64,000 nt of DNA from Rhyacophila brunnea (GCA_022495005.1 JAGYXB010000970.1:111077-175076); one strand, 5' to 3'. Counted from the stretch's first letter, positions 45,616 through 57,996 are shown. A program made the numbers and translations. Notes: generated from the letters alone by a model not told the origin.

Positions 45616-46544
45616 TTGTTTTTGTTTGCTCTCCGCCTTCACCTAGATATGAGAGGTAGTTACAAAATATATACCCACTTATGGTTACGCTAACCCACCG
45701 CACCGATTAACTATCGCAGTGGACGTGAGTCCTAAGTCAGGCTAGTATTATAACAATTCAATTCGATTTAGATTGTTTTATACGGATTTAAAATTGCTTT
45801 TGCTTACAGCTTTTCACATAATTGATAAATACCACTAGTATATTTATTATGTTTCCATTAATAATTCTCTATTATCAATTTATTGGTTTATTTTTGGTAT
45901 TGATTCTAGCCAGACAATGTATACAGATTAGTTATATGGTTGATTTGATTTCTAAAAATAATGCTTTCAGTGATTTTTTATATGCCAATATAATAACCAA
46001 CCAATATAGTAATTACCCTTTTAATTATTTTTTTTATTGAAGGTTGAATGTTATACGTAAGATGTAAGCTTATTAAGTTAAGCTTAAGTTAAACAACAGT
46101 TTGAGACTGAGAAAAAAACATGGGTTTGATTAAGCGAACCAAAAATTGGTTCGAAGAAAGATAAAGACTATTCCTCACAAAAAAAGATTTAACATAACCT
46201 TTACTGTTCGGAGGTCCATATTATGCTCTACTTAAGAGCGAACATTTTATTATAATATTTCTACTTTAATTGGTAAAGCTCTCACCTGGTTGACGATAGA
46301 TGTATGTTGAAATTGTATTGAGTCTACGATTTTTCTTAAATTGCCTGTCTAATATATTATTATACTTTATGGCAGATGCATTATTTTCAAATTTGATGGA
46401 ATTGACTCTTTTCTATAAAGCAGAGAATACGGATTTAATCAAATATTAAAATAAAAAATCATGTGTAAAATAATTATACTAAGTACGATTTTTTTTTATT
46501 AAAATACGGTTTCAAACCAAGTGGACTGTTTTTTTTTGTTATAC
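45616..46544. other. No gene seen
   Basis: The 72-codon frame at 45822-46040 is hydrophobic but AT-driven (Ile/Asn/Tyr-rich); not called. No repeat recognised except a weak SINE-body likeness at about 46205-46240. Confidence 0.4.
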
Positions 46545-46745
46545 TGTGTTATGGCGCGTCGGCCTATAGCATCGTAGATCCCAGGCTCGAATATGAATAG
46601 GCCCGTGTATGAGTCAAAGTATGTACCTAATAGGTTGAGCAAGTGGCTGACATCCATTTCTCGCATAAACAAAACCTGATAATTCAAACCTCCACCCTAT
46701 GGAGGCCCATATGATCTTATTAGGTTCGGACATGGTCGGAAACAA
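46545..46745 (+). mobile_element. Family S SINE copy, diverged head
   Basis: It shows an A-box-like TGGCGCGTCGGCCTATAGC, a B-box remnant (CCAGGCTCGAATATG), CTAATAGGTTGAGCAAGTGG, GGAGGCCCATATGATC and GGACATGGTCGG. The 5' part is more diverged than the 3' body. Confidence 0.65.
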
Positions 46746-47177
46746 AAATACTGTAAGAAGGACGTGCATTAAAAAAAATATTATCCAAATAATGAGAACA
46801 CCATATTAGAGTCAGTGTAAGATATGGCAAATTTTGGCACCTAAAAGATTGTGGTATTTAAGGTCTATCAACCCTTCGAGTCATTAATACACGTGAAATT
46901 CCATAGAAATCAAGCTGCTAAAAATTGCGTTTTCTAGGAAGAACTCTTTTTGGACATATACTACACTGTCTCTCAGGTTCAACATTACTTTGCTTGATAC
47001 TTTCATGTTTTATTTGTTAGTAAATTATTAATATATTAATATGTAATAAATAGTTAGTCCAACAGTTAAGCCAAGTGCATATTTAAAATTAAATACTTAA
47101 TAAATGAATTTTAAAGTCAAATGTGGTACGAAGTTAAAATTGTAATATAACAATGATAAAATTTGTGAGTGATATTG

Positions 47178-47288
47178 ATGGAATCTCACCAAAATATGGA
47201 TTGCATCCTCCATGACGTTCATTATCTTCATATCGTTGACGATGGTGTCCAACAACTCTTTTCGACGACAGCATGGAGGGAAAAAAAT
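47178..47288 (+). other. Possible exon, function unknown
   Basis: ATG 47178 opens 37 codons (MESHQNMDC and HDVHYLHIVDDG visible) in sequence GC-richer than its flanks, ending exactly at a strong 5' splice-donor match, AAT|GTGAGT (47289). The complementary strand is also open here. It could be the first coding exon of a host or transposon gene, or chance. I do not recognise the protein. Confidence 0.2.
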
Positions 47289-48830
47289 GTGAGTAAACTC
47301 ATATAACTGATCTCAGTATAGATTCTGTCATTATATCATCATCATATTATTTATATCTTGATCGGATTAATTATACACTATTTGAAAGTCTATTTTGTTA
47401 AAATAATGAGTGTTTTTTCTCCAAGATAGAAGTTACGAAAGGGCTAACTGTCAAACTGAGCTATGACATTGCGCTCAATTTTTGACATTTATGATCAGTA
47501 CAATATGCCAGGAAAACTATCATTGATAGAGTCATCCAACTTATTTAGTGCTAAGACCGCGACTGGCGCGTTTGGAGTCGTTGGCCATTAGATATAATAA
47601 AAGTTTTATTTAATTGTGGTAATTAAAAGGTGAGCAGTGATTGTGTTAAATAACGCTACCAAATTATCCAAGTTTAATTTGAAAATCGCGCAACTTATAG
47701 AGTTGATTTAACGGAATCGTTGCAAGTGCCTTTTTAAATAATCAAACGGAAGTGTACTAAATTGGTAAATAAGTATAAACAATCATATTTTCTATAAATG
47801 TATTTATTAATAATATCGGTTGGTATAGTAGTTTTTGAGTTGTAAACATAACAAAAGTACAGACGGAAAGAGTTTTAAAAATAGCTGCATTTTGTTATTA
47901 GTAATTATATAAATAGTCAAAACACTGATAAAAATGCAAATATTTCGAAATCTCAGATACACATTTCAATTTATTTTTTTAGTATACATTGAGTTGACAC
48001 TCACACAATTAAAGAAGAAAAAATGTCATCTTTAAAGACGACGTTTGTTATTGTTTTTCATTTAAAACGTATCTTTTTGTTAAAACGTTTTGTAATTATT
48101 TTAATTAAAAATGATTAATTACAATAACATTAAAATTTGAATAAATTTGTGTCAGTAATTTCCCGGAATGGACAATTAATTGAAACTTATTGCTCTTTTT
48201 AACATATAAGTCTGTATAATTGATTGATTATAAATATATTATTATTTTTAATTAGCATTTTAATGAATATGATAATATAACAATTGATTAACTATATGAA
48301 AATTTGGTTAATAATTTAATGACTAGTATTTGTTTATCGATAAATGAATAATAATTCTAGTTGCCAATATAACAATACAAATAATATGATGATATTCATT
48401 TATTACCATCGATCAATATTTTACAATCAACTTACTATTCATAATTTCATTTAACAGTTTTCATTTCAAGCGAAAAAAAAATCAAATAAATTGATTGTCA
48501 TTTTGTAACACAAATAAGAATAAAAGACAATGAATAATAATTAATATTTGTCTTACAAAAGTTTCAATAGTATATTATTATAATGGTATTATAAATATTG
48601 TCAGATAATGAAATTAAATATTATTACTGTATTGCTTGAGACGTTCACGGCAATTTATAAGCCATGTGTGGATGCACAAAAAATTATGGGTTTAGGTGAA
48701 TGTTGTTTTTTAAATTCTTATGATAGGTTTATTATTTTTTGTGAACCCTTCAGAAACAAGCCATAGCCAGCATATTGTGCAACCAAATAATATAAGTTAG
48801 CTATAGCATCTTTAAAATAAACTTTTATTT

Positions 48831-49016
48831 TTGTATAATATACAAATAAACTTTACGAATTATAACAACTATTTGCCTAGAAAGAGACTGCTCCATTTCG
48901 AGGAGGTAGACGGTGCCTGCCATCCCATATCGCTAACGGCTAATGGGCTGGGAATAATTCTGTTTCTGGGGATGTTCGTATTTTACCTGGTCGATTTCAT
49001 TTCAACTGTTAATTGA
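48831..49016 (+). other. Unassigned 61-codon frame with a membrane-like segment
   Basis: From about 48880 the composition becomes distinctly GC-richer than the flanks, and the frame reads RLLHFEEVDGACHPISLTAN followed by a hydrophobic run, LGIILFLGMFVFYLVDF. TTTGCCTAG at 48871-48879 could be a splice acceptor. The minus strand is also largely open. A host exon or a transposon piece is possible; no family recognised. Confidence 0.25.
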
Positions 49017-49645
49017 ATTATTATTGAATAAGTTCATGGATCACTCTGTAATTTTATATCTTTTTCAAAAATATCTCTCTTACATACTTGGTATAGTTTA
49101 GAATCCTGATGTTCTGGAGAATTGAACAATTCATGCAGCCTTGTTCTCTTTTGGATCAAAACTTCTTTCTCCTTTCAATTAAATATGGCATCAATATTGA
49201 GGGCTGCTTGGCTGGTGTTCAATGCGCTTTTTAGAGACGTACTCCATTTTTAGTGGTGCGCTGTATTAAAAGTTTTAAAAAAAATATTTTGTCGTCTATT
49301 CTACTTTCTAATATTATTCTTTATTTTGGATTTTGTAAATGGCTTGTCATATTATTAATGTACTTGAAAATATTACCAGGTGGTAGTACTATCTGTCAAC
49401 ATCATCATACGCCTTCTCTCTGTCTCATTTCTCTCTCAAACGTTTACGTATAATGCTCTGTCTTACTGTATTTGTTCTTGTATTTAAGACTCAATTATTT
49501 ATTTATGAGCTGCTGCATCAGCCTGGCGGAGGCTTTGTAGAGTTTCCTGACTTTAGCGAGCACGACATCGCTGAAATCGTTCATTTTTAAAGCAGTGATG
49601 CTTAGCTTAGTTTTTTTTCATCCACAATGTTTATATTATTTTTTT

Positions 49646-49815
49646 GGTACTGTTCGGTTATCAGGAGTACAGCGGAAAATACATTTTGAAAATAGCCGAT
49701 AAACTGGATTATTTGTTAGGTTAACCTAACCAAACCTAACCTAACCTTACCCAACCTAACCTAACCTAAACTAACCCAAACTGACAAATAATCCAGTATA
49801 TCGGGTTACAGTACC
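49646..49815. mobile_element. Foldback element enclosing CCTAA telomere-like repeats, copy 2
   Basis: The left arm GGTACTGTTCGGTTATCAGG, then TACAGCGGAAAATACATTTT, leads to a CCTAA-type array (49725-49780). The right arm AATAATCCAGTATATCGGG joins straight to TTACAGTACC; the middle of the right arm is deleted. Together with copy 1 (9136-9312) it defines the full inverted end. Confidence 0.75.
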
Positions 49816-50390
49816 ATATCCCTATTATAATCACCCCTATATCTTATGGATAACACACCAATTTTTCGTTAACGCTTTCGCTGCTGAAGAGATAATGAGA
49901 TTTTAATTACCCCCTTTAAAATGCACGTTAATTACATCGATCGGCCGCCTGGTCATTACGCACCGTGTGCGTCTTCCGCGTCCAAAGTATTAATCTAATT
50001 ACTGTTAATAGACACTGTCAAACTATTTTGAAAGTACCATTTGTTTTCTTTCACGACCCGATTAGAATAAATGATTTTTAAATTTAGAATTTGTTTATAT
50101 ATAACTAAACACTGTCTTGCTCTCTCTTACATATTTTTATGTGTTTTCTCTCATGCGTTACATAATAATTATTATAATCCAAGACGAATACATAAGGTTA
50201 TTAATTATGGACTAGAAATGTTTTTTCTTAATAAAGTGAAATAAAAATTAAAAAAACACCGTTCTCCGCCAGACATTGCACGATTATTGACATCCGTCTT
50301 ACTACGTTATCTTGACCAAGAGACGCTAACGGCTAAAGCACCGTTCCAAACCTTATCATTTCGGATATGTACTTGTATGTTCTGTATTTT
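49816..50390. other. No gene seen
   Basis: Mixed composition; no coding frame or repeat family recognised. Confidence 0.45.
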
Positions 50391-51125
50391 TGAAGTTATA
50401 CTTCTTTTGGGACGTAGTGAAATTGAGAAACCGTCACGGAAGTGGAAATGACGTCGCCACGTTCACCTTGTCATAAATAGCTTCGTTCCGTTTTTCTATT
50501 GAAAATATTACCATATTAAAAATTTCTCTTTTAGCTAAATTACCGTTTAGGTAAATTATGTTGTAATTGTTAAACGATGACAAAAATATGAAAACTATAC
50601 AAAATAAATTCAATAACTATAAAAACACAATTAATATAATTTAATGTCTCTGCAATTAGCGAATAAGTGATTTTTAGAGCCCGTGATTTTTCCCGATATG
50701 GTAACACTGGAGTCAAGTCCGCCATTCAATTTTCTTACTAATCGTCGTAAACGTCAGATGATGTTTACAATTTTCAAAGATGTCACCATGGGAAATAGAT
50801 TAGAAATAATATTACATAATATATAGAATGATTAAAACTAATATTACTATTTTGGTGTGTAGGTAACTAATTATATATTTCAACTATCCGATAAATGTTA
50901 TATTAGAAATAAACCAGCGGCGCTTCAAAATTTTTATTTAACAATAACGGTGTATAAATACATATTATTCTAATTTGATTATGCTTTTTTAACAAAACTT
51001 TATTGATTGCATTAAATATTTTTTATCGTGTTTTCTACTTACGTTTTTTTGTTTTGTTATTTGTGTTTTGAAACGCCAAAGAAGTATAACTTCTAACGCG
51101 CGTACATAAGTACACATATGATTTT
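50391..51125 (-). mobile_element. Family P element, copy G
   Basis: Minus orientation. The right tip GAAGTTATACTTCTTTTGGG is at 50392. The left tip ACGCCAAAGAAGTATAACTT (51073), then ACGCGCGTACATAAGTACAC, is at the high end. The interior includes the CCAGCGGCGCTTC box (50924). 735 bp, no protein frame. Confidence 0.65.
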
Positions 51126-51176
51126 TTTTAATTCACTGTTTCTATAATGCATTGTTTTTAAATATTTATATTTATT

Positions 51177-51595
51177 TTACCACGTTTTTCTTAGCTCGTA
51201 TTCGTTTGTCCGGTGGTTGTTTATCCAGTACAAATCTTGCAATCGATTTTTAACCAACTTTCCAACTAGCTAGACATTTGAAACTTTTAGAATATACCAG
51301 AACATGATGCCAATGCATTCTTTTAATACTTTTAGCCATCTTTAAGTAGAATTGAATTCATTTTCAGTTAATTCTGTTTTGTATGAAATGTTATTTCGGA
51401 GGAAATCCGTAATCCAATCCACTATTATTGGTTGCTAAGGAGGTGGTCTAGCAACTAAATTATTAATATATACGTGTGTTACTATGGAAATCAAAATGAC
51501 ATTTCAGTATTATATATTTGTTTGTTGCAAAATAGCAAAGAAATGATTTGTTGACAATTGCCTTATTTGTCCTAAATTATTAACACATAGATTAT
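51177..51595 (+). repeat. Family C element
   Basis: It starts TACCACGTTTTTCTTAGCTC and continues through the family body to TTGTTTGTTGCAAAATAGC and TTGACAATTGCCTTATTTG, which is shared with the minus copy at 57997-58489. The terminal AACGTTG part at the right is lost. Confidence 0.65.
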
Positions 51596-52554
51596 TTCTT
51601 TATAGCTTTCTTGTCAAGGCTGTAATATTTTCATATATTGCATTATTTAATTTGAATTTGAATAAACGAGATTAGATAGTTACTTACATATTATTTCAAT
51701 AAGGATATTTTTTGTTTAAATATGTAAATGGCACGTTGTAAATGAACCGTAATTTAATTGGTTGTTTACTTTAGGCGGAAGAGGTGAAACCATTAGCAAA
51801 ATAGTGTAAACATAAACTCGCTTAAAGAACGATCAGTGTTCGAATTTCGAACGCCCGTTCAAGTAGAGGCGGGAACACATTTTACTTTGGTATTTTAAAA
51901 TAGCGACTAGGGCAGGGCTGTGGCGATCGGCGATCGCTAATAGTAACGATCTCGTAAAATAGCATCTTATCATATTTCTCAACTTTCAAGTCTATACCGC
52001 GGATTGAAACCAGCCAAACCACTTATTTATTATAAGATTAGAATAAAAATACACCTAGTGTATAATGTAATTTTTGTGTCAATTATAATTATTTTTGTCG
52101 TAAATTATAATATAGGTAATATAGACATAGTGCGCTATAAACGGGTGTGTGTTATGTATGGTTGTGTAGGTAATGTCAAGTTTTGTTACACCTCACGTTG
52201 TCAATAAAAAAAATAATCAACACTTACAATCCAACACGAATACCTTATAACCTCGTGTGTAGCCAATAATATAGTACACCACATTGTAAAGTGACAAGCG
52301 ACAGTATGAAAAGAGAATTTATTTCAGCATACGCGTGAGTTGATGTTAACACATCATTAATAATTACGAATTTATATAAGTTTGTGAAATATTCTAAGTG
52401 ATCAAGTATACCCATATTTTTGTATAAAGTATAATAATTAAAATAGCATATTATTCAGGTAACGTATATCAACACTATAATAAATCTTTTTAAATTAACT
52501 CGTGTAGTCAAATCGTTAATTATATCAATGATTGGATATTATAATAAATTATTT
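51596..52554. other. No gene seen
   Basis: AT-rich; the 67-codon frame at 52004-52207 has no motif. No repeat recognised. Confidence 0.4.
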
Positions 52555-52770
52555 TTCACAAGAATTAAGAATGTAATATTCTTTATTGAACATAATACTA
52601 GTATACACGTCAGAAACGTACATAATATTAGAAGATAAAAAAGTGAAAAATAACATGGCGCCGGATGGGATTCAAAAGTATATCCAATGAGGTGTTTTAA
52701 AATTATTTATGTTCAATAATATAGAATATTAATTTCATTCTAAATTCCTTGAATAAATCAAAAATTTAAT
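52555..52770. mobile_element. Decayed family T foldback
   Basis: TCACAAGAATTAAGAATGTA and TTATTGAACATAATA at the left, and TTATGTTCAATAATATAGAA near the right, are decayed family T arms. Between them GGCGCCGGATGGGATTCAAA looks like the remnant of a tRNA-like B-box end. Confidence 0.45.
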
Positions 52771-52889
52771 CAATTTGAAAAAAATGGTTCAAATAAGCCA
52801 CGCAATTTAAAATATATATAAAATTTAGCGGTACTACATTAATATCTTTTATTTTGTTAACTGTCAATTCATGGTAGAACTGCATTGTG

Positions 52890-53100
52890 TTGTTTAATTT
52901 AATAAAACGCATTTTTTGTAGTACTTATTCCACATTTAATCAATAAATTAGGACCGGTTTCGTCCGCCTCCGAGGGACATTGTCAACTAAATTGAAAATG
53001 TGGAAAATGGCCCTTTGAGGCGGACGAAACCGGTCCTAATTTATTGATTAAAAGTGGAATAAGTACTACAAAAAAAATGCGTTTTATTAAATTAAATAAC
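52890..53100. mobile_element. Foldback MITE, about 83-bp arms
   Basis: The arms TTTAATTTAATAAAACGCAT/ATGCGTTTTATTAAATTAAA, continuing through AAATTAGGACCGGTTTCGTC and its complement, enclose a loop of about 35 bases (52981-53012). A one-arm relative is at 62872-62975. Non-coding. Confidence 0.75.
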
Positions 53101-54701
53101 AAACATGAATAATATTTTTTGATAAAATTATTATTTTTGTGTACCTTGACAATTTTATTAATTTCACATTTTTCATTTTTCATTTTATAAGATATATTAC
53201 AAAAAATAGTAATTAATTAATTAAAACTCACATAGTTCAATTTTATTAAATGTATATTGATTAAAGAAATACTTAAAAAATAATGTCACAAAGAACGTAA
53301 TAATATATTAACATAATTTAAAATGCTGATTGTGTCAAATTTTATACTTATTACTATTTTTAACCGTTAGCTATTTTAGTTATAACACTTTCGTACAAAT
53401 TATAATAAAATATATTTAATCCCAATTAAATATTTTTAATATATATTAGACAAAATTTTGTTTTACATTTCCTGTAATAATTATTTTAAATTTAGTTATT
53501 GGTAAGATAGATGATTTTGTCTCTTTACACACTTTACATAACTAAAACGTCAATTCTGAAAGTCTTTTCTGTGGAATTTCATATGATAAAGAATATTTGT
53601 ATGATATTAAAAAAAAAATATCCAGTGAATATGTTTTTACTATATTTGTTTATTATTTTGTCAATTTCTTAGAATACTTATGACCTTCATTCGTCGTGCT
53701 TTGAATTAACTAAGCGCCATTCCGAAAGCGCGAGTGAGTAATAAATACCTAGACATTTCTCTATTATCGAAATATATTCGTTGTTGTCATTATTAGAACA
53801 AAAGCTTGGCTTAAAAGCTGTCACGAGTGTCACGTGGCCCCGAATTTTATACGCGGTCTAGCAAAACTTTGCCAGATCACAAAAACAGTCTTCAGTACTG
53901 TCGCTGTCGAAAGCTTCGCGTGTTCAACTTTTAAAAATACAAATCGTCGTGTTATTACATACACACATTTTAAAACATCATCCAAACGTCACGGGATAAA
54001 ATCACAAGTGAAAAGTGCATAAGTGTATTGACAATTTCTAGTTAAACCGTGACCTATAAAGAAAGTTTTAAAATATTCAGTGTAAATGTATAAACAAAGT
54101 AAATAAAGGTGTATAAATTACTAAGATTATAATATGTACATTAAAGTTTTATAATAATTATTGTCATTTTTATTTATTGAAATATAGTTAATGTCATAAT
54201 AATAATTGATGTATGCGAGAAAAAAAGACAATTAATGAGCGTTTACTATAAGTAAGTAGTTATTATTTATATTTAGCTGAATAGCTTGGAAAAATTACAA
54301 TACAAATCATTCAAAAATAAGTTAATTAACATATAGACTATGATTTAAGTTTTGATAAAAAAATTTGAGAAAATAGAGAATTTGAATAATGGTCAATAGT
54401 TAGTTAATTGGATTTGAAACATTATTAAGGTGAAAAAATCTCGACTCAACTCGCTATTTGTGGAATTCTGTAATTAACATGCTCAATTCCAAAATGTTCA
54501 TTTACTAAACAGTGAGTGGTAGTTTAACCAAATGTTGGCATATTTATTACGGTGCGTATGTTTTTTTAAACGTATGTTCTATATTAAGAATGAGAAAAAA
54601 ATCACAAATTTTATACAAAATGAATCAATTTTACAATTAAATAATCTATTTTTTATAACGGTATTTTTATTAAAACAATAAGTATTTTTTTGTTTTATAT
54701 C
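53101..54701. other. No gene; one promoter/5'UTR-like patch
   Basis: AT-rich throughout except 53690-54020, which is listed separately. Confidence 0.4.
53790..54060 (+). other. Possible 5' UTR or first exon, very weak
   Basis: This patch is GC-richer than its surroundings, has an arthropod initiator-like TCAGT (53892-53896), a 62-codon frame at 53834-54022 without known motif, and GTGAAAAGTGCATAAGTG-type sequence as in insect leaders. None of these is diagnostic. I see no coding exon nearby to connect it to. Confidence 0.15.
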
Positions 54702-54905
54702 CCGACCATGTCCGATCCTAATAGGATCATATTATGGGCCTCCACAGAGTAGAGGTTTGTGTTAACAGATTTTGTTTTTTACGAGAAATGGATGTCAGCA
54801 ACTTGCTCAACGCATTAGGTCCATACCCTGACTCACACACAAATTGATAAACAAGTGTACTTGCCAGACCCAGGATTCGAGCCTGGGAATCACGGCGTGA
54901 TAGTC
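54702..54905 (-). mobile_element. Family S SINE copy
   Basis: Reverse copy: CGACCATGTCCGATCC (54704), GGGCCTCCACAGAGTAGAGG, GAGAAATGGATGTCAGC, then the B box in reverse (CCAGGATTCGAGCCTGGGA) to about 54905. A strong B box; the A-box region is partly lost. Confidence 0.7.
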
Positions 54906-55540
54906 CACGTTTTATATACTTAATTGTTATTATTTAGTAGTTAAATCAAATATTACCATATTCTAATAAAGTTTTCGATAATTTAATTATATATATTATG
55001 ACTAACTCTAATTAATTACGCATAAATTTAGTTTATTGAAAAACACATGAAATTACTTAAATTATAAAAAAATGTGTATAACTAATTCCGTATTTTGCAA
55101 TTTTTTTAGATTTTTTAAATTTATCATGTAGGTACAGCCATCAATGAGATTGTCTAGAAATCAAGAAATTGTTACTAGGATAAGCTGCCTCAGAAAATTT
55201 TATTTCTCGAAAAAGAATAAAAACTCCTAAAATTATAATTATTATAAACAGAATTTGTTAAATTTCGCAGTATTTTAAGAGGTAAAAAAAACTCTTGACT
55301 TTCATTAAGAACCGAATTTGTTAAATTTTCCTCGTTTTTTTTTCTCGAAAGAGTTAACTAAAAAAAAAGTCTCGATTTTCTTAAAAAAAATCATTAAAAA
55401 AATATTTTCATATAAAAATTATTGAGAATCTCGAAAATTGTCAAAAAATCAAAAAACTAGAATTCTCGAGATAATAGTGATATTCTTGATTTAGAAAATT
55501 CTCGATTTTCGAAAAATGAAAAAAAAAGTTATCACAAGTT
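54906..55540. other. No gene seen
   Basis: AT-rich with many TCTCGA/TCGAGA-type words between 55190 and 55510, suggesting low-complexity decay. No coding. Confidence 0.45.
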
Positions 55541-55851
55541 CACCTGTGGGTCTATTCTATGCTTATCGACCGCTAAAGTGATGAAGTGTAAAATATTATC
55601 AAACTTAGGGTAGGTTTGTATCAAAATATTAGCACTTATTGTAACAATTACACGAAGCCGGTTTTTATTGTTGCAATAAGTGCTATATTTTAACAGCACC
55701 TATCTTGCTGCTGTTAAAATATCGCACTTATTGCAACAATAAAAACCGGCTTCGTGTAATTACAATAAGTGCTATTTGATACAAACCTACCCTAAGTTTG
55801 ATACTATTTATCAATTTAGTGTTCGATAAGTATAGAATAGACCCACTGGTG
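55541..55851. mobile_element. Foldback MITE, 311 bp
   Basis: CACCTGTGGGTCTATTCTAT (55541) is mirrored by ATAGAATAGACCCACTGGTG (to 55851). The arms run through TTAGGGTAGGTTTGTATCAA and GAAGCCGGTTTTTATTGTTG to a loop of about 10 bases at AACAGCA/TGCTGTT. A short motif (AATAAGTGCTAT) repeats inside each arm. No target duplication is clear. Non-coding. Confidence 0.8.
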
Positions 55852-57482
55852 TACTTACATTAATGTCTTGCATACGCTGTATTCCGGGTCGCATATTCAC
55901 ATTCCTTGTATCGGTTAAACTTATATGAAGTATTTTTAAATCAATCGATACGTACGTAGGTATGTTTTTCTATCGAATTGGTGATTATCGTTTTTAATAT
56001 TATTTAATATGTATTTATTTATTTTATTAATTAATTTATGAATGAATATGAGGAGCACATAACAAACAAGGAGGCTAATGACTGTTAAAAAAATAATGAT
56101 ATTGCAAATAATTTTATTAAATATTAACACATTCATAAAATCAAACAGTGCTAGCTATAAAAGCAGTGGGCTTTGCATTGCAATTTGCATTACAGTATTG
56201 CAATTGCAACAGATGTGTTCAACATTTAGGCTGTTCAATAATGATAAGCAATTCCGTACAAAAAACATGAAACCGAGTTTATTCAACCTGCGTTAAATAA
56301 TATGCTGTGCACAAAAATTAATATAGTTTATTAATATTTTAGTACCTACCTAGCACCATAATATTATTAAGATGATCTGATTTACTATTTTCCGTCCAAA
56401 AGTCTAATCATCATGAGTATTCATACATTACTTGTTTGAAATTAATTTATACTAGATGATATTTAACTAATCACCAGATAGTCCAGAGTTCTGGTAGTCC
56501 AATTTCGTATTTGTACATCCCTTGTGAAATAATTAAGAAACAAGATTTAGGGCATGTTTAATATTCTACTGTATTTATTATGGTTATCTAAAAATATATT
56601 TATAATATTATTATGAACATAGTTTCAAGTTTTTCTAATATTAATAATATAAGGTTTTAGGGATTTCAACATAATTAGGGTATACAAAATAATTACCACT
56701 ATCATTCTAAAATAATCACAGATTAATATTAAATTTGTTATATTTTGGAACTGGTAGATATCGATATTCTTAGCATTTACTCACACTTAACAAATAAACA
56801 TTTTTTTTTTGATTTGTTATACTTTGGAGCTGACTTATCGATTTCATTGTGTCTGTATATTTAGCATAACCAAACTGACATGGTATTCTGTTCTGTGTTC
56901 TGTCATTATATAAACTTTTTGTAGTCGGTTAGTTTTCATTATAATATGCAGTGATGTCCCTAGACAAAATGCCGTCTCTGAGCAGCGCCAAAATACCACC
57001 CCATTTTTATACAGTATTTTTTATTATCCTCTTATGACTGCAATATCTTTCTTTTAATCATAAATACACACACTGTTAATAAATAGTGTATTTATCAAAC
57101 CTTAAAATAAAAAAAAATCTTGGCCTTTTTGCCATTCCATCTCTGCTTCAATAGACAATATTGCGAGTCCAGGTTTTCAGATGTATTTACAAATACACAT
57201 AATAACATTCAAAACTCACGATTGACTGGAAAAAATATCTGGTTAAATTTTAAATTAGATAAGCATGTACTTAACTATAATTCAAATATAATTCGCAAAT
57301 CTGCACGTGTCATTTCTGGTCACCAAGGACGTGATATCCAAAGTTAAACTTGATATCGTGAACCCGACAAAAAAATAATAGTCTTGTTATACCTTTAACG
57401 TTAATTAATACATTTTTTTCCAACTAGTGAGCTGATTTTTTAATGGAAAGATATTTTCCGTTATTAGTAAGTTTAGGCAGCC

Positions 57483-57485
<3 letters not shown>
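55852..57485. other. No gene seen
   Basis: AT-rich. A run of TTGCAATTTGCA words lies at 56175-56210. The frames 56078-56296 and 57120-57347 have no motif. Confidence 0.45.

Positions 57486-57534
<49 letters not shown>
57486..57534. repeat. (AT)n microsatellite
   Basis: About 23 uninterrupted AT dinucleotides. The Tyr-Ile-rich minus-strand frame over it (57405-57587) is an artefact of this run. Confidence 0.95.
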
Positions 57535-57536
<2 letters not shown>

Positions 57537-57996
57537 AATGATTCTCCTCGATTTCCCGCCCTTCGAGTAACTGTCACCCCCAAGCAACGCTCAATCTGCC
57601 TACCCACATGGGACGTCACTGATTATATGCATCAGAACCTTAGATAGTTATTCAGGCCATATATAAACATTACTCAGAATGGCAAGCTTTACTAAAATAT
57701 GCAGTACGAATAGAAGTTTGGAAATCTCTCTAATAGACTGATATAGCGATGGTAATATTCAATTATTCACATTAGCAAAGTTCACCAGCATAACAATATT
57801 GCATGCAATGCACGCGACCGACGTAAACTTTTAGATTGATTCGCGTATGTGCTTTTAAGCTTCATGTGTCCATTCACGATGGGTAGTAGTATTCACGAAA
57901 ACACTGAGATATTTAATTATGTAGATACATATCATTTTATTATTTTTTTTATAAATACTTATAAAAAATCTATATCACATAATATAATACTAAATT
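57535..57996. other. No gene seen
   Basis: Nothing recognised. Confidence 0.45.

Larger units (their letters stand above)
46746..49645. other. 2.9 kb without recognised repeats; two weak exon-like stretches
   Basis: The longest stretch free of the window's repeat families. It contains the candidates at 47178-47288 and 48831-49016 (listed separately). The rest is AT-rich with no supportable coding frame. Confidence 0.45.

Noticed and set aside
45822..46040. 72-codon frame with hydrophobic stretches
   Set aside because: The hydrophobicity comes from AT-rich codons (Ile, Phe, Tyr, Asn); no start context, splice sites or motif support it.
18100..51130. CRISPR-like array from the repeated 20-bp palindrome
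   Set aside because: Copies are kilobases apart in both orientations within long related elements; there is no regular spacer structure and the sequence is eukaryotic.
53834..54022. 62-codon frame as a protein gene
   Set aside because: It lies in a leader-like patch, has no motif, and its ATG context and length are unremarkable; kept only as a weak 5' UTR candidate.
57405..57587. 60-codon minus frame rich in Tyr-Ile repeats
   Set aside because: Translation of the (AT)n microsatellite.
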